A DNA stretch of 64,000 nucleotides from Ignavibacteria bacterium (GTDB lineage Bacteria > Bacteroidota > Ignavibacteria > Tepidaquicellales > Tepidaquicellaceae), in NCBI GenBank assembly GCA_019694675.1, contig JAIBBK010000025.1, positions 16,770 through 80,769 on the forward strand, in the 5' to 3' direction. The notes under the pieces were generated by a model, which was not told the origin of the DNA, made no database searches, and saw only the letters and a program-made list of their open reading frames with translations. A program made the position numbers and the translations under genes. Each line of letters opens with the position of its first letter. The stretch's first letter is position 1. Positions 45,802-55,229 of the stretch are shown piece after piece.

Positions 45802-46431
45802 CTATTTGGAATACAACTCAACAATGAGCTGTTCGTTCGCATTGAACGGTACATCGGATCTTTCCGGCTCTTTCACGAACACGCCCTTCATGTTTGCCTT
45901 GTCAAGCGAAAGCCAGGGCAGTATCATGTTGTCCTTTATTCTTTTCATCGAGTCGTGAATGACCTCAAGCTTCTTGCTCTTTTCCCTTACCTGAATGGAA
46001 TCGCCTGATCTGAGCAGAAAGGACGGTATGTTGACAACCCTGCCGTTAACCGTAAAATGCCTGTGCGAAATCAGTTGCCTAGCCGCTTTTCTGGAAGGTG
46101 CCAGTCCAAGCCTGTAAACTGTATTATCAAGCCGCCTTTCAAGAAGCCTCACAAGGTTATCACCCGTAATGCCTGTCTTCCTTGATGCCTCCTGAAAGTA
46201 CTTTCTGAACTGACCTTCAAGTACGCCGTAGGTCTTTCTGACCTTCTGCTTTTCCCTGAGCTGAACGGCATAGTCGGTAAGCCTCTGCCTCTTTGAAACG
46301 CCGTGCTGTCCCGGTGGGTAGTTGCGTGATTCAATCGGACATTTGTCGGTGTAACACTTTGTGCCTTTGAGGAAGAGTTTGGTTCTCTCTCTTCTGCACA
46401 GTTTACAGCTCGCGCCTGTATATCTTGCCAT
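45802..46431 (-). CDS. rpsD: 30S ribosomal protein S4
   Basis: 209 residues. The N-terminal Cys motif CKLCRRERTKLFLKGTKC followed by DKC indicates the zinc-binding (C+) form. LERRLDNTVYRLGLAPSRKAARQLISH is the S4 RNA-binding domain. It nucleates 30S assembly. It lies 37 nt after rpsK. Confidence 0.96.
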   Translation of the reverse strand: MARYTGASCKLCRRERTKLFLKGTKCYTDKCPIESRNYPPGQHGVSKRQRLTDYAVQLREKQKVRKTYGVLEGQFRKYFQEASRKTGITGDNLVRLLERRLDNTVYRLGLAPSRKAARQLISHRHFTVNGRVVNIPSFLLRSGDSIQVREKSKKLEVIHDSMKRIKDNMILPWLSLDKANMKGVFVKEPERSDVPFNANEQLIVELYSK

Positions 46432-46468
46432 TTATAGTATAGCTTTTGCTGAATTAATGAAATTTGAA

Positions 46469-46855
46469 TTACTGCCTTCTCTTCTTCGGCGGCCTGCAGC
46501 CGTTGTGCGGAAGAGGAGTGATATCCTTTATTGATGTGATCTCAAGCCCGGCCGTGTTAAGAGACCTTACTGCTGCGTCCCTTCCCGAACCTACTCCTTT
46601 GATCAGCACCTCTACCTTCTTGAGCCCCATGTCGAAAGCTGCCTTTGCTGCCGACTCGGCTGTAACCTGCGCTGCAAAAGGAGTGTTCTTCTTTGAGCCC
46701 TTGAATCCCATCTTGCCTGATGAAGCCCATGAGATCGTGTTGCCGTAAATGTCTGTGAGAGTGACGATCACATTGTTGAATGTTGCCTTGATGTGAGCAA
46801 CACCGTTGGCATCAACATTGGATTTCTTCTTGGTCTTTTTGACGTTCTTTGCCAA
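46469..46855 (-). CDS. rpsK: 30S ribosomal protein S11
   Basis: 128 residues of normal length. [40 protein letters not shown] and [17 protein letters not shown] are family hallmarks of this platform protein at the mRNA exit region. It lies 52 nt after rpsM. Confidence 0.97.
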   Translation of the reverse strand: MAKNVKKTKKKSNVDANGVAHIKATFNNVIVTLTDIYGNTISWASSGKMGFKGSKKNTPFAAQVTAESAAKAAFDMGLKKVEVLIKGVGSGRDAAVRSLNTAGLEITSIKDITPLPHNGCRPPKKRRQ

Positions 46856-46907
46856 ATTATTGCAATTTGATTATTCTGAAATTCTGCCTCAGCAGTTGCG
46901 GGACTGC

Positions 46908-47291
46908 TTACTTCTTTGCCGCTGCCTTCTTCTTTCCGGCTACGGTCTTTCTCTTTCCCTTTCTCGTCCTTGCATTCGTCCTTGTCCTCTGTCCGCGTAC
47001 AGGCAATCCTTTTCTGTGCCTCTTGCCGCGGAAAGTGCCGATGTCAACAAGTCTCTTGATGTTCATTGCTACTTCAGACTTCAGAGCGCCTTCAACTTTC
47101 AGATCAGCGCCGATCTCAGCCCTGATGTGATTCACTTCATCATCCGTAAGCTGTGAGACCTTCTTGTCTTCGCTTATCCCGGCCTTCGCCAGTATTTTTT
47201 CAGCAGTTGATCTTCCTATGCCAAATACGGAAGTGAGACCGATCACAACTCTCTTGTTCTTTGGCAGATCAACTCCGGCTATTCTTGCCAT
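46908..47291 (-). CDS. rpsM: 30S ribosomal protein S13
   Basis: 127 residues. The opening is [18 protein letters not shown], and [20 protein letters not shown] is near the C-terminus that contacts P-site tRNA. A short Lys/Ala tail extends the family's usual end. It follows rpmJ at 34 nt. Confidence 0.97.
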   Translation of the reverse strand: MARIAGVDLPKNKRVVIGLTSVFGIGRSTAEKILAKAGISEDKKVSQLTDDEVNHIRAEIGADLKVEGALKSEVAMNIKRLVDIGTFRGKRHRKGLPVRGQRTRTNARTRKGKRKTVAGKKKAAAKK

Positions 47292-47325
47292 TTATGTTCA
47301 GTTAATTTTTTCTGAAAAATTTTTC

Positions 47326-47439
47326 TCAGCCCTGACGCTGTTTGTGTTTCGGATTTGTGCATATGACCCTCACAACGCCTTTGCGCTTGATGATCTTGCA
47401 TTTCGAACACATTTTCTTTACTGAGCTTCGCACTTTCAT
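47326..47439 (-). CDS. rpmJ: 50S ribosomal protein L36
   Basis: A 37-residue protein. It reads [20 protein letters not shown], then [17 protein letters not shown]. Cys11, Cys14, Cys27 and His32 form the zinc site, so this is the C+ form. It sits between infA and rpsM in the standard order. Confidence 0.96.
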   Translation of the reverse strand: MKVRSSVKKMCSKCKIIKRKGVVRVICTNPKHKQRQG

Positions 47440-47463
47440 TGGGTTGCCCTCTGATGTTTATTT

Positions 47464-47682
47464 TTACTTGTACCTGTATGTTATCCTGCCCTTTGTCAGG
47501 TCATAAGGTGAAAGCTCTACTGTTACCTTGTCTCCCTGAAGAATCCTTATGTAATGCATCCTCATCTTGCCCGAAATATGAGCCAGTACTTCATGCCCGT
47601 TCTCAAGCTTCACTTTGAAATTCGTGTTAGGAAGAATCTCGGTAATGATGCCATCAACCTTTATCGCTTCCTGCTTTGCCAT
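47464..47682 (-). CDS. infA: Translation initiation factor IF-1
   Basis: The 72-residue OB-fold factor binds the 30S A site during initiation. [39 protein letters not shown] and [20 protein letters not shown] match the family end to end. It lies between map and rpmJ. Confidence 0.97.
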   Translation of the reverse strand: MAKQEAIKVDGIITEILPNTNFKVKLENGHEVLAHISGKMRMHYIRILQGDKVTVELSPYDLTKGRITYRYK

Positions 47683-47698
47683 CTTCTTTGTTTGTGTC

Positions 47699-48451
47699 CT
47701 ATGTTAAGATTTCAGCTTTATCCTTTCCGATCAGCACAGTATGCTCAAAATGCGCTGAATCCTGCATATCCGCCGTAACTATTGTCCATCCGTCCTCTTC
47801 CTCATACACAACCTCTGTTCCGTAATTTACCATCGGTTCGATCGCGAGCAGCATTCCTTCAAACAGCTTCTGACTTCCTCCCGGAACGTAGTAGTTCGGT
47901 ACCGAAGGTTCCTCGTGAAGTTTCTTTCCGATTCCATGGCCGACAAGTGTCTTCACCACATGAAATCCTGAACCCTCCACATAATTCTGAACCGCAGATC
48001 CGATATCGTTCACTTCATTGCCTTCAACTGCCTTCCCGATCCCTTTGTAAAGAGACTCTTCCGTGACTTTGAGCAGTCTCTGCTTTTTCGGAGATATCTT
48101 TCCAACCGCAAATGTGTAAGCGCTGTCTCCGAAGTATCCGTCCTTTTCTACTCCGACATCAATTGATACGATATCGCCGTTCTTCAGCTTTCTTCCGCCC
48201 GGTATCCCGTGAACAACTTCCTCATTGACCGAGATGCAGCTGCTTGCAGGAAAGATCCTTTTTCTGACCCTGTAGCCCTTGAAAGCGGGCCTGCCACCTT
48301 TTGAAAGTATGAAGCTCTCTATCAATTTGTCAAGTTCGCCGGTGGTCACACCTTCCTGAACGTAGGAGCCGATATATTTAAGAACGTCTGAAACAATTCT
48401 GCAGCTGTTCCTTACCTTTTCAATCTCAGCAGGAGATTTGACGAGAGCCAC
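47699..48451 (-). CDS. map: Methionine aminopeptidase, type I
   Basis: The 250-residue metalloprotease removes N-terminal Met. Metal ligands are visible in [19 protein letters not shown] (two Asp), [13 protein letters not shown] (His), LAIEPMVN (Glu) and EEDGWTIVT (Glu). There is no N-terminal zinc extension, so it is the short type Ia form. It is 3 nt after secY; the adk gene often found between them is absent. Confidence 0.96.
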   Translation of the reverse strand: MALVKSPAEIEKVRNSCRIVSDVLKYIGSYVQEGVTTGELDKLIESFILSKGGRPAFKGYRVRKRIFPASSCISVNEEVVHGIPGGRKLKNGDIVSIDVGVEKDGYFGDSAYTFAVGKISPKKQRLLKVTEESLYKGIGKAVEGNEVNDIGSAVQNYVEGSGFHVVKTLVGHGIGKKLHEEPSVPNYYVPGGSQKLFEGMLLAIEPMVNYGTEVVYEEEDGWTIVTADMQDSAHFEHTVLIGKDKAEILT

Positions 48452-48454
48452 GCC

Positions 48455-49789
48455 TTACCTTCTGGATTTGATCTTGCCGCTTTTCATGAATCCGTCGTAA
48501 TGCCTCATCAGCAAGTGTGATTCGATCTGCTGCAGCGTGTCAAGCGCAACACCGACAATTATCAGAAGGCTTGTGCCTCCGAAGAATGATGCCAATCCGG
48601 TTGTTACCCCAAGCTTCATAAGGAAGGTCGGAAGTATGGCAATTATCGCCAGGAAGATCGCTCCCGGAAGCGTGATCTTTGTAAGGATGTTGTCAATATA
48701 ATCTGATGTCGGCTTGCCCGGCCTTACACCCGGAATGAAGCCTCCCTGCTTCTTCATGTTGTCTGAAACGTCCTTCGGATTAAATGCAATTGCCGTGTAG
48801 AAGTATGTGAAGAACACGATCAGCAATGCATAAATCGTTGAGTAGAACCAGCTTGTATAGTCAAAGTATTTTGCCACGCCCTGCATGAATTCACTGTTCG
48901 GAAAGAACGACAGGAACGTGCTTGGAATGAACATGATCGACTGTGCAAAGATAAGCGGCATTACACCGGCAGAATTCACCTTCATCGGTATGTACTGAGT
49001 GACTCCGCCGAACACCTTTCTTCCAACAACCCGCTTCGCGTACTGAACAGGGATCTTTCTCACTGCCACAGTTACGGCAATTACTCCTGCAATGATGAAT
49101 ACAAACGATGCGATGTATATCAGTTCGATAAGGAGATTTCTCGCTCCGGATGCAACAAGCTGATACTCATCAAAGACGGCATACGGAAATCTGTCTATTA
49201 TGCCGACGAAGATGATAAGCGAAATTCCATTGCCGATTCCCCGTTCCGTGATCTGTTCGCCGAGCCACATAAGAAAGATAGTGCCCGCTGTCAGTATGAT
49301 AACAGTTGAAACCGTAAAGAACCAGCTCGGGAAATCGGGACTGATTATGCTCATGTCGCCAACTGCCCTGCTCTTAAGCTGAACGCTCACCCCCCATGCC
49401 TGAAGTGCGGCAACGGGTATTGTAAAAAGCCTCGTGAGCTGATTGATCTTCTTCCTTCCCTCTTCACCTTCCTTCTGAAGCTTCTGAAAATAAGGGAACA
49501 CCGCGCCGAGAAGCTGTATTATGATCGACGCGCTGATATACGGCATGATCCCCAATGCGAAGATGGCAGCATTCTTGAACGCCCCTCCTACAAACAGATC
49601 ATAAAGACCGAACAGCGTGTTGTCTGTCTGATTCTTCTGAGCTTCGGACAGAAGTGCTGTATCAATCCCGGGTAGAGTGATATGAGCGCCGATCCTTACT
49701 ACAACAAGCAGAGCCAGGGTGAACAGGATCCTGTTCCTGAGCTCTTCGATCTTGAATATATTCCTGAAATTCTCTACAAATCCGCTCAT
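48455..49789 (-). CDS. secY: Preprotein translocase subunit SecY
   Basis: The 444-residue channel protein has ten membrane helices. LGIMPYISASIIIQLL, the plug region after helix 1, GIGNGISLIIFVGII and RVVGRKVFGGVTQYIPMKVN are family blocks. It forms the inner-membrane Sec channel with SecE and SecG and is served by the SecDF encoded at 10361-13466. It overlaps rplO by 4 nt (ATGA). Confidence 0.97.
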   Translation of the reverse strand: MSGFVENFRNIFKIEELRNRILFTLALLVVVRIGAHITLPGIDTALLSEAQKNQTDNTLFGLYDLFVGGAFKNAAIFALGIMPYISASIIIQLLGAVFPYFQKLQKEGEEGRKKINQLTRLFTIPVAALQAWGVSVQLKSRAVGDMSIISPDFPSWFFTVSTVIILTAGTIFLMWLGEQITERGIGNGISLIIFVGIIDRFPYAVFDEYQLVASGARNLLIELIYIASFVFIIAGVIAVTVAVRKIPVQYAKRVVGRKVFGGVTQYIPMKVNSAGVMPLIFAQSIMFIPSTFLSFFPNSEFMQGVAKYFDYTSWFYSTIYALLIVFFTYFYTAIAFNPKDVSDNMKKQGGFIPGVRPGKPTSDYIDNILTKITLPGAIFLAIIAILPTFLMKLGVTTGLASFFGGTSLLIIVGVALDTLQQIESHLLMRHYDGFMKSGKIKSRR

Positions 49790-50244
49790 ACTTTGATTGC
49801 CTTGCCTCCGCCCTTTTCTATTTTTTCGACGGCTGCTTTGCTGAATGAGTCTGCCGTGATCTCAACCTTTGACTTGATCTCCCCGTTTCCGAGGATCTTG
49901 AGCGGCTTCTGGGCTCCTCTTATGAGCTTTGCCTTCAGAAGGATCTCCTTGTCTATCTTTCCTGCGGCTAGCTTGCCCGAGTCAATGAGAGACTGCAGTT
50001 CATCAAGATTGATCGTGTTATATTCGGTCCTCATGTGATTCCTGAAACCGAATTTCGGCACCCTTCTCTGAAGCGGCATCTGGCCGCCTTCAAACCATGC
50101 TCTGAATTTTGCTCCGGATCTCGAGTGCTGGCCTTTGTGCCCTCTCGTTGCCGTTCCTCCGTGCCCTGAGCCCTGTCCGCGGCCGACTCTCTTCTTCTTT
50201 TTCCTCGACCCTTCCGCGTATTTCAGATTGCTTAGTATATCCAT
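49786..50244 (-). CDS. rplO: 50S ribosomal protein L15
   Basis: 152 residues. KKKRVGRGQGSGHGGTATRG and FEGGQMPLQRRVPKFGF are the conserved N-terminal rRNA-threading part. The C-terminal domain is complete. It is preceded by a 72-nt gap holding a stem-loop, and its stop overlaps the secY start. Confidence 0.97.
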   Translation of the reverse strand: MDILSNLKYAEGSRKKKKRVGRGQGSGHGGTATRGHKGQHSRSGAKFRAWFEGGQMPLQRRVPKFGFRNHMRTEYNTINLDELQSLIDSGKLAAGKIDKEILLKAKLIRGAQKPLKILGNGEIKSKVEITADSFSKAAVEKIEKGGGKAIKV

Positions 50245-50288
50245 CCAGATTTATTCTTTAATGTCTTCCGGCCGGAGCCGTGAAATTG

Positions 50289-50307
50289 CTGATGCTTCAA
50301 GCATCAG
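50289..50307 (-). repeat. Stem-loop between rpmD and rplO
   Basis: CTGATGCT (50289-50296) and AGCATCAG (50300-50307) pair perfectly with a 3-nt loop. No T tract follows, so it is an intercistronic hairpin, not a terminator. Confidence 0.6.
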
Positions 50308-50316
50308 AAAAGCTGT

Positions 50317-50505
50317 TTACTTTTCTTTGAAATTTTCTTCAACCTTCACAAGGTGCTTCACCACGTTTATCATACCGCGGATCTGCGGCGTATCTTCCTT
50401 CACAGTGGAATAGTTCGGCCTGCCAAGTCCCAAAGCCTCAATGGTCTGCTTCTGCTTCTTAAGCCTTCCTATTATGCTTCTTGTCTGAGTTATTTTAATC
50501 TTCAT
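50317..50505 (-). CDS. rpmD: 50S ribosomal protein L30
   Basis: 62 residues. [40 protein letters not shown] and [12 protein letters not shown] are typical. It sits 12 nt after rpsE. Confidence 0.96.
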   Translation of the reverse strand: MKIKITQTRSIIGRLKKQKQTIEALGLGRPNYSTVKEDTPQIRGMINVVKHLVKVEENFKEK

Positions 50506-50517
50506 TGATCCGGGATT

Positions 50518-51030
50518 TTATTTTTCAAACAATTCCTGCAAAGAAAGGCCTCTTCTCTCAGCCACTGTCTTAGGATCTTTAAGCGAACTCAACGCCCTCA
50601 TGGTTGCCTTCACAACATTATGCGGGTTAGATGAACCAAGCAGCTTTGTGAGTACATCCTGCACTCCGGCCGATTCAAGCACCGCCCTCACTCCGCCGCC
50701 GGCAATTATGCCGGTTCCGGGAGATGCAGGCTTGAGCATGACCTTTGCCGCACCGTACTTGCCGATTATCTCATGCGGGATTGTGCCCTTTACTATCGGA
50801 ACCTCGACAACGTTCTTCTTTGCATCTTCAACACTCTTCCTTATAGAGTCCGTCACTTCATTTGCCTTTCCAAGTCCGATGCCCACATGGCCGTTCCCGT
50901 CGCCTACAACCGTAACTGCAGAGAAACTGAATCTTCTTCCGCCCTTTACAACCTTCGCAACTCTGCCGATTGATACCGGCTTCTCCTTAAGCTCGAGTTC
51001 TCCGGCCTTAAAAATTTTTTTCTTTGCCAT
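50518..51030 (-). CDS. rpsE: 30S ribosomal protein S5
   Basis: 170 residues. The double-stranded RNA-binding domain is [20 protein letters not shown] followed by [16 protein letters not shown]. The C-terminal [19 protein letters not shown] is complete. Upstream on the same strand is a tRNA gene in place of a short spacer to rplR. Confidence 0.97.
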   Translation of the reverse strand: MAKKKIFKAGELELKEKPVSIGRVAKVVKGGRRFSFSAVTVVGDGNGHVGIGLGKANEVTDSIRKSVEDAKKNVVEVPIVKGTIPHEIIGKYGAAKVMLKPASPGTGIIAGGGVRAVLESAGVQDVLTKLLGSSNPHNVVKATMRALSSLKDPKTVAERRGLSLQELFEK

Positions 51031-51060
51031 TAAGTTTTTTTATTGTATCCGTTTTTTTTG

Positions 51061-51131
51061 TTCTCAGGGGAGGACTCGAACCTCCACATACGGCTCCAAA
51101 GGCCGCTGTCCTGCCATTAGACGACCCGAGA
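51061..51131 (-). tRNA. tRNA-Gln (anticodon TTG) inside the ribosomal operon
   Basis: A 71-nt cloverleaf on the minus strand: acceptor TCTCGGG/CCTGAGA (one G-T), anticodon stem GCGGC/GCCGT with loop CTTTGGA (anticodon TTG), T arm GGAGG-TTCGAGT-CCTCC, and discriminator A. CCA is not encoded. It lies between rplR (ends 51168) and rpsE (starts 51030), co-directional with both, so it must be cut out of the mRNA or have its own promoter. Confidence 0.9.
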
Positions 51132-51135
51132 GTCA

Positions 51136-51155
51136 TGCATTCAGCTAAGAATGCA
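51136..51155 (-). repeat. Stem-loop just upstream of tRNA-Gln
   Basis: TGCATTC (51136-51142) and GAATGCA (51149-51155) pair perfectly with a 6-nt loop, 4 nt before the tRNA 5' end. It could help 5' processing or separate rplR from the tRNA. Confidence 0.6.
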
Positions 51156-51167
51156 GTCTTCAAAAAC

Positions 51168-51539
51168 TCAGAATTTCAAGCCGCCTTCTCTGGCTCCGTC
51201 AGCAACGGCCTTCACCCTTCCGTGATAAAGGAAACCGTTCCTGTCAAACACTACCGTGGAAATGTTCTGCGATACGGCTTTCTCGGCCGCCGCTTTTCCA
51301 ACAAGCTTGCTTATCTCAAGCTTTCCCTTTGCTTCCGCCGATCTTCCGGCAATATCCTTTGACTTTGAAGACACAGACAGCAATGTTCTGCCGTTAAGGT
51401 CATCCACAAGCTGTGCATAGATATGATTGGCGCTTCTGTAAACCACCATTCTGGGCTTGTCCGGTGTTCCGGATATCTTCTTGCGGATCTGATGTCTGAT
51501 CCTCTCTCTTCTCTTTTGGCTTCTTGTGTTCTGATTCAT
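51168..51539 (-). CDS. rplR: 50S ribosomal protein L18
   Basis: 123 residues. RRERIRHQIRKKISGTPDKP, RMVVYRSANHIYAQLVDDLN and VVFDRNGFLYHGRVKAVADG are hallmarks of this 5S rRNA-binding protein. The ending GAREGGLKF is normal. Confidence 0.97.
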   Translation of the reverse strand: MNQNTRSQKRRERIRHQIRKKISGTPDKPRMVVYRSANHIYAQLVDDLNGRTLLSVSSKSKDIAGRSAEAKGKLEISKLVGKAAAEKAVSQNISTVVFDRNGFLYHGRVKAVADGAREGGLKF

Positions 51540-51555
51540 CTCAAAAATTAGAGCT

Positions 51556-52095
51556 TTATTTTGCCGCCGTCTTTCCGGCTTTTCTTCTTACAAATTCGTT
51601 CTCATACTTGATTCCCTTGCCTTTGTAAGGCTCGGGTTTCCTGAATGACCTGATCTTTGATGCAACAAGGCCGACAAGCTGTCTGTCGATGCCGGAGATC
51701 ACGATCTGATTCGGACTCGGAACATCTATGGTAATGTCATTCGGAGCAACAAATACTGTCGGATGCGAATAACCAAGCATCATCACAAGCGCATTGCCTT
51801 TCATTTCCGCTCTGTAACCGATACCGACAAGCTCAAGCTTCTTGGAGAATCCGTCGGTAACCCCGGTAACCATGTTCTGCACAAGTGATCTGTACAGGCC
51901 GTGAAGCGCCTTGTTCCTTCTTGTGTCGTCCGCCCTCTTGACATTGATCTCGTTTCCGTTCATTTCCACATCAACGCCGTCAACAAGCTCCACTTTCAGA
52001 GATCCCTTTGGGCCGGTAACTTCAATCAGTTTGTCAGTTCTGTTGATCTTGACTTTGTCGGATATTGCAACAGGTTTTTTTCCTACTCTGCTCAT
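51556..52095 (-). CDS. rplF: 50S ribosomal protein L6
   Basis: 179 residues with two L6 domains. SRVGKKPVAISDKVKI is the start and PEPYKGKGIKYENEFVRRKA the C-terminal 23S-binding signature. It follows rpsH at 27 nt. Confidence 0.97.
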   Translation of the reverse strand: MSRVGKKPVAISDKVKINRTDKLIEVTGPKGSLKVELVDGVDVEMNGNEINVKRADDTRRNKALHGLYRSLVQNMVTGVTDGFSKKLELVGIGYRAEMKGNALVMMLGYSHPTVFVAPNDITIDVPSPNQIVISGIDRQLVGLVASKIRSFRKPEPYKGKGIKYENEFVRRKAGKTAAK

Positions 52096-52122
52096 TTCTC
52101 TTAGTTGATCCTTCTGCGTTTA

Positions 52123-52521
52123 TTACCAGATTTCACAGACGACTTCGCCGCCTATGTTGTTTTTTCTTGCCTGCTTGTCAGTCATCAGGCCTTTGGATGT
52201 TGAGATTATTGCTATTCCCATTCCGTTTCTCACCCTTGGAAGGTCTTCAGCGCCAACATACCTTCTGATGCCCGGCTTGCTTATCTTTCTAAGCCCGAGA
52301 ATGACGCTGTCTCCGCCGTGATACTTGAGCCTGATGTTGAGCATCCTGAATTTCTTTTCGTTTTCCGCTACGCTGTAATCCTCAATGAAAGCCGAGTCCT
52401 TAAGTATGGACGTAATTGCCTCCTTGAACTTTGACGAAGGCATATCAATGCTCTTCTTACCCGCCTTTACAGCGTTCCTTATTCTGGTCAAAAAATCCGA
52501 AATTGGATCTGACATTGACAT
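52123..52521 (-). CDS. rpsH: 30S ribosomal protein S8
   Basis: 132 residues. SDPISDFLTRIRNAVKAGKK opens the protein, and GMGIAIISTSKGLMTDKQAR precedes the terminal GGEVVCEIW, which is diagnostic. S8 often autoregulates the spc operon. Confidence 0.97.
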   Translation of the reverse strand: MSMSDPISDFLTRIRNAVKAGKKSIDMPSSKFKEAITSILKDSAFIEDYSVAENEKKFRMLNIRLKYHGGDSVILGLRKISKPGIRRYVGAEDLPRVRNGMGIAIISTSKGLMTDKQARKNNIGGEVVCEIW

Positions 52522-52554
52522 TATGCTGTCTCCTGAATCAGTAAGTTTAAAAAA

Positions 52555-52824
52555 TTACCAGCTTGATTTGATAACACCGGGGATCTTTCCCTGCAGGGCA
52601 AGCTCCCTGAACATGAGTCTCGACAATCCGAACTTTCTGTAATATCCTCTTACCCTGCCCGTCATACTGCACCTGTTGTTCAGCCTGGTTGCACTGCTGT
52701 CGCGGGGAAGCTTCTGCAGTGCCGCATAGTCGCCTTTAGCCTTGAGCTCTTTTCTCTTTTCGGCGTATTTCTGAACCGTTCTCTCTCTTCTTTTCTGCTT
52801 GGCGATGAGTGCTTTTCTTGCCAT
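52555..52824 (-). CDS. rpsN: 30S ribosomal protein S14 (zinc-free form)
   Basis: 89 residues. There is no CxxC pair, so this is the longer C- form. [20 protein letters not shown] and [19 protein letters not shown] are the conserved C-terminal blocks. L36 and S4 in the same operon retain their zinc motifs. Confidence 0.97.
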   Translation of the reverse strand: MARKALIAKQKRRERTVQKYAEKRKELKAKGDYAALQKLPRDSSATRLNNRCSMTGRVRGYYRKFGLSRLMFRELALQGKIPGVIKSSW

Positions 52825-52834
52825 TTATGCTTTG

Positions 52835-53494
52835 TTAATTTTTGGACTGTCTTGTTGCAAAGGGCAATCCGAATCCTTTGAGAAGCTCAAGTGATTCTTC
52901 ATCCGTCTTTGCCGAAGTTACAAATGTGATATCCATGCCGGATATCCTGTTTACATTGTCAACGTTGATCTCCGGGAAAATGATCTGCTCCTTCACACCA
53001 AGGCTGTAATTGCCCCTGCCGTCGAAACTTTTGTCAGACAATCCCCTGAAATCCCTGATCCTCGGTATCGAAACATTCACAAACCTGTCAAGGAACTCGT
53101 ACATTCTCGCGTTTCTGAGCGTTACCCTTACACCTATGTTCATACCTTCACGAAGCTTGAAATTCGATACTGACTTCTTTGCCTTCACTACCGCCGGTTT
53201 CTGCCCTGTGATTGCCTCAAGCTCTTTTACTGTTACATCTATGAGCTTCTGGTCCTGAGTTGCAGCACCTACACCGACGTTTATGCTTATCTTCTGAAGC
53301 TTAGGAGCCTGCATCACATTTTTGTATTCAAACTTCTTCACAAGTTCCGGTACAACCTTTTCCCTGTAAAGCGAAAGAAGCCTTACCGGTACTTTCTCCT
53401 CTACAAAATGCTCTGACTTTTTCTCCTGCTTGTCGCCCCCTTTTTTCGAAGACGCATCAATCTCTTTTTTTCTTTCCTGTTTGGTCTTTGCCAT
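52835..53494 (-). CDS. rplE: 50S ribosomal protein L5 with N-terminal extension
   Basis: 219 residues against the usual about 180. The first about 38 are a charged Lys/Glu/Ser-rich extension. The L5 core starts near [17 protein letters not shown] and includes [20 protein letters not shown] and [20 protein letters not shown]. It binds 5S rRNA and P-site tRNA. The extension starts with a good ATG, and no internal ATG suits the standard start. Confidence 0.95.
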   Translation of the reverse strand: MAKTKQERKKEIDASSKKGGDKQEKKSEHFVEEKVPVRLLSLYREKVVPELVKKFEYKNVMQAPKLQKISINVGVGAATQDQKLIDVTVKELEAITGQKPAVVKAKKSVSNFKLREGMNIGVRVTLRNARMYEFLDRFVNVSIPRIRDFRGLSDKSFDGRGNYSLGVKEQIIFPEINVDNVNRISGMDITFVTSAKTDEESLELLKGFGLPFATRQSKN

Positions 53495-53501
53495 TTCGTT
53501 A

Positions 53502-53855
53502 TTAGCTGATAATGATTTCGCCTGATTTCCTGCTGAGTCTCATGCGCGACTCTTTTCCGGTCTTCTCATCCTTTATTAACTTTGCTCCGACTCTCGTCGG
53601 CTGGTTCGTCTTCGGGCACATCAGCATTACGTTTGTAATGTTGATCGGAGCTTCACGCCTCACAATTCCTCCCTGAGGATTCTTCTGCGACGGCTTAGTG
53701 TGCCTGTGGATGATGTTAACACCTTCCACAATGAGCTTTCCCTTTTTTCTGTCAATGAAAAGCACTTTGCCAACGGTCCCGCGCGAGTTGCCCGATATCA
53801 CTTTTACAGTGTCGTTCTTCCTCAGCCTTGTTTCGATCAGTTTGTTCTCTTTCAT
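53502..53855 (-). CDS. rplX: 50S ribosomal protein L24
   Basis: 117 residues with a KOW motif ([20 protein letters not shown]), then [21 protein letters not shown]24 is an early 50S assembly initiator. Length is slightly above usual because of the N-terminal [12 protein letters not shown]. Confidence 0.96.
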   Translation of the reverse strand: MKENKLIETRLRKNDTVKVISGNSRGTVGKVLFIDRKKGKLIVEGVNIIHRHTKPSQKNPQGGIVRREAPINITNVMLMCPKTNQPTRVGAKLIKDEKTGKESRMRLSRKSGEIIIS

Positions 53856-53867
53856 GGTCTTTAGATT

Positions 53868-54236
53868 CTATATGACTTCCGGTGCGAGCGAAATGATCTT
53901 CATGAATTGCTTGTCCCTCAGTTCTCTTGCAACCGGTCCGAAAATTCTTGTGCCCTTCGGCTCATTCTGATTGTTGATCAGCACAGCGGCATTCTCGTCA
54001 AACTTGATATAACTGCCGTCCTTTCTCCTTGTTTCCTTTGCGGTCCTTACAATCACCGCTCTTGAAACTTCTCCCTTCTTTACCGTGCCTCCCGGTATCG
54101 CGCTCTTTACGGAGACTACGATGACATCACCGACTCCTGCATATCTCCTGTCAGAACCGCCCAGGACCCTGATGCACCTTACTGATTTCGCCCCGGAATT
54201 GTCGGCAACAACGAGATTTGATTCTTCCTGTATCAT
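53868..54236 (-). CDS. rplN: 50S ribosomal protein L14
   Basis: 122 residues. [20 protein letters not shown] and [20 protein letters not shown] are near-invariant. The C-terminal [13 protein letters not shown] is standard. Confidence 0.97.
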   Translation of the reverse strand: MIQEESNLVVADNSGAKSVRCIRVLGGSDRRYAGVGDVIVVSVKSAIPGGTVKKGEVSRAVIVRTAKETRRKDGSYIKFDENAAVLINNQNEPKGTRIFGPVARELRDKQFMKIISLAPEVI

Positions 54237-54256
54237 CTTTGACTATTGTTAGAATG

Positions 54257-54562
54257 TTATTTTACTTTTTCAACAATTTCAACGAGTCTCCACCTCTTTG
54301 TCTTGCTCAACGGCCTTGTCTCCATGATCTTCACTTTGTCACCGATATCGCACAGATTCTTCGGATCGTGAGCGGCGAATTTCGTGGTCTTCTTAAAATA
54401 CTTCTTATAGATCGGATGCATGATCTTCTTCTCCTCGCTCACAATGATAGTCTTGTCCATCTTATTGCTCAGGACTTTGCCGACCCTTGTCTTTCTCATT
54501 CCGGTATGAGATGTCTTCTTGCTGGTTTCCGTTCCGGAGCTGTTTGTAGTTTCTTCGCTCAT
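54257..54562 (-). CDS. rpsQ: 30S ribosomal protein S17
   Basis: 101 residues. The OB-fold core is [20 protein letters not shown], then [20 protein letters not shown], preceded by a Ser/Thr/Glu-rich N-terminal extension of about 20 residues. It follows rpmC at 11 nt. Confidence 0.96.
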   Translation of the reverse strand: MSEETTNSSGTETSKKTSHTGMRKTRVGKVLSNKMDKTIIVSEEKKIMHPIYKKYFKKTTKFAAHDPKNLCDIGDKVKIMETRPLSKTKRWRLVEIVEKVK

Positions 54563-54573
54563 TTAAAGCCGTC

Positions 54574-54798
54574 TTATTTTTTTGAAGATTTCTTCTTGGC
54601 AATTCCCAACTCCATTTCCCTGAGAATTGTCCTGTATCTGGCGATATCCCTCTTTGTGTTTGAGATCGCCTTGTAGTTTTCCAACTGGCCCGTTCCGTGC
54701 TGAAACAGGTAGTTTGTCAGTGCTTCGTAACTGTCAGCCAGAGACTGTTTTATGTCTTCGGCTTTCATGTCCCTTATTTGATACGCTTTTATTCCCAT
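54574..54798 (-). CDS. rpmC: 50S ribosomal protein L29
   Basis: 74 residues. Two helices include NYKAISNTKRDIARYRTILR, which carries the family KNxxxIARxxT-like motif. A Lys-rich tail follows. The start overlaps the rplP stop (TAATG), indicating translational coupling. Confidence 0.95.
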   Translation of the reverse strand: MGIKAYQIRDMKAEDIKQSLADSYEALTNYLFQHGTGQLENYKAISNTKRDIARYRTILREMELGIAKKKSSKK

Positions 54799-55208
54799 TA
54801 GTCTATCCTTGAGACAAATTTTGTTTTTATTGGAAGTTTGTGCGACGCAAGCCTCAAAGCTTCCTCAGCGATCTGCTTGTTTACGCCGTCGATTTCAAAC
54901 ATCACTCTTCCGGGCCTCACCACTGCAACCCAGAATTCGGGGGCTCCTTTTCCCTTACCCATTCTTGTTTCAGCCGGCTTCTTTGATACAGGCTTATCGG
55001 GGAAGATCCTTATGAATACTTTTCCGTCCCTTTTCATATATCTTGTCATTGCAATTCTCGCCGCTTCGATCTGGCGGTCGGTAATCCACGCCGGTTCCAT
55101 CGCCTTAAGACCGAAAGTGCCGAATGAGACCCGGTGTCCCCTTCCCGCGTTTCCCCTGAGATGTCCTCTCTGAGCTTTTCGGTACTTGACCCTTTTGGGC
55201 ATTAACAT
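54798..55208 (-). CDS. rplP: 50S ribosomal protein L16
   Basis: 136 residues. [20 protein letters not shown], the Arg-containing [20 protein letters not shown] and [14 protein letters not shown] are diagnostic. It lies near the peptidyl-transferase centre and A-site tRNA. Confidence 0.97.
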   Translation of the reverse strand: MLMPKRVKYRKAQRGHLRGNAGRGHRVSFGTFGLKAMEPAWITDRQIEAARIAMTRYMKRDGKVFIRIFPDKPVSKKPAETRMGKGKGAPEFWVAVVRPGRVMFEIDGVNKQIAEEALRLASHKLPIKTKFVSRID

Positions 55209-55229
55209 AGCCTAAATCTCCGATGTTTT

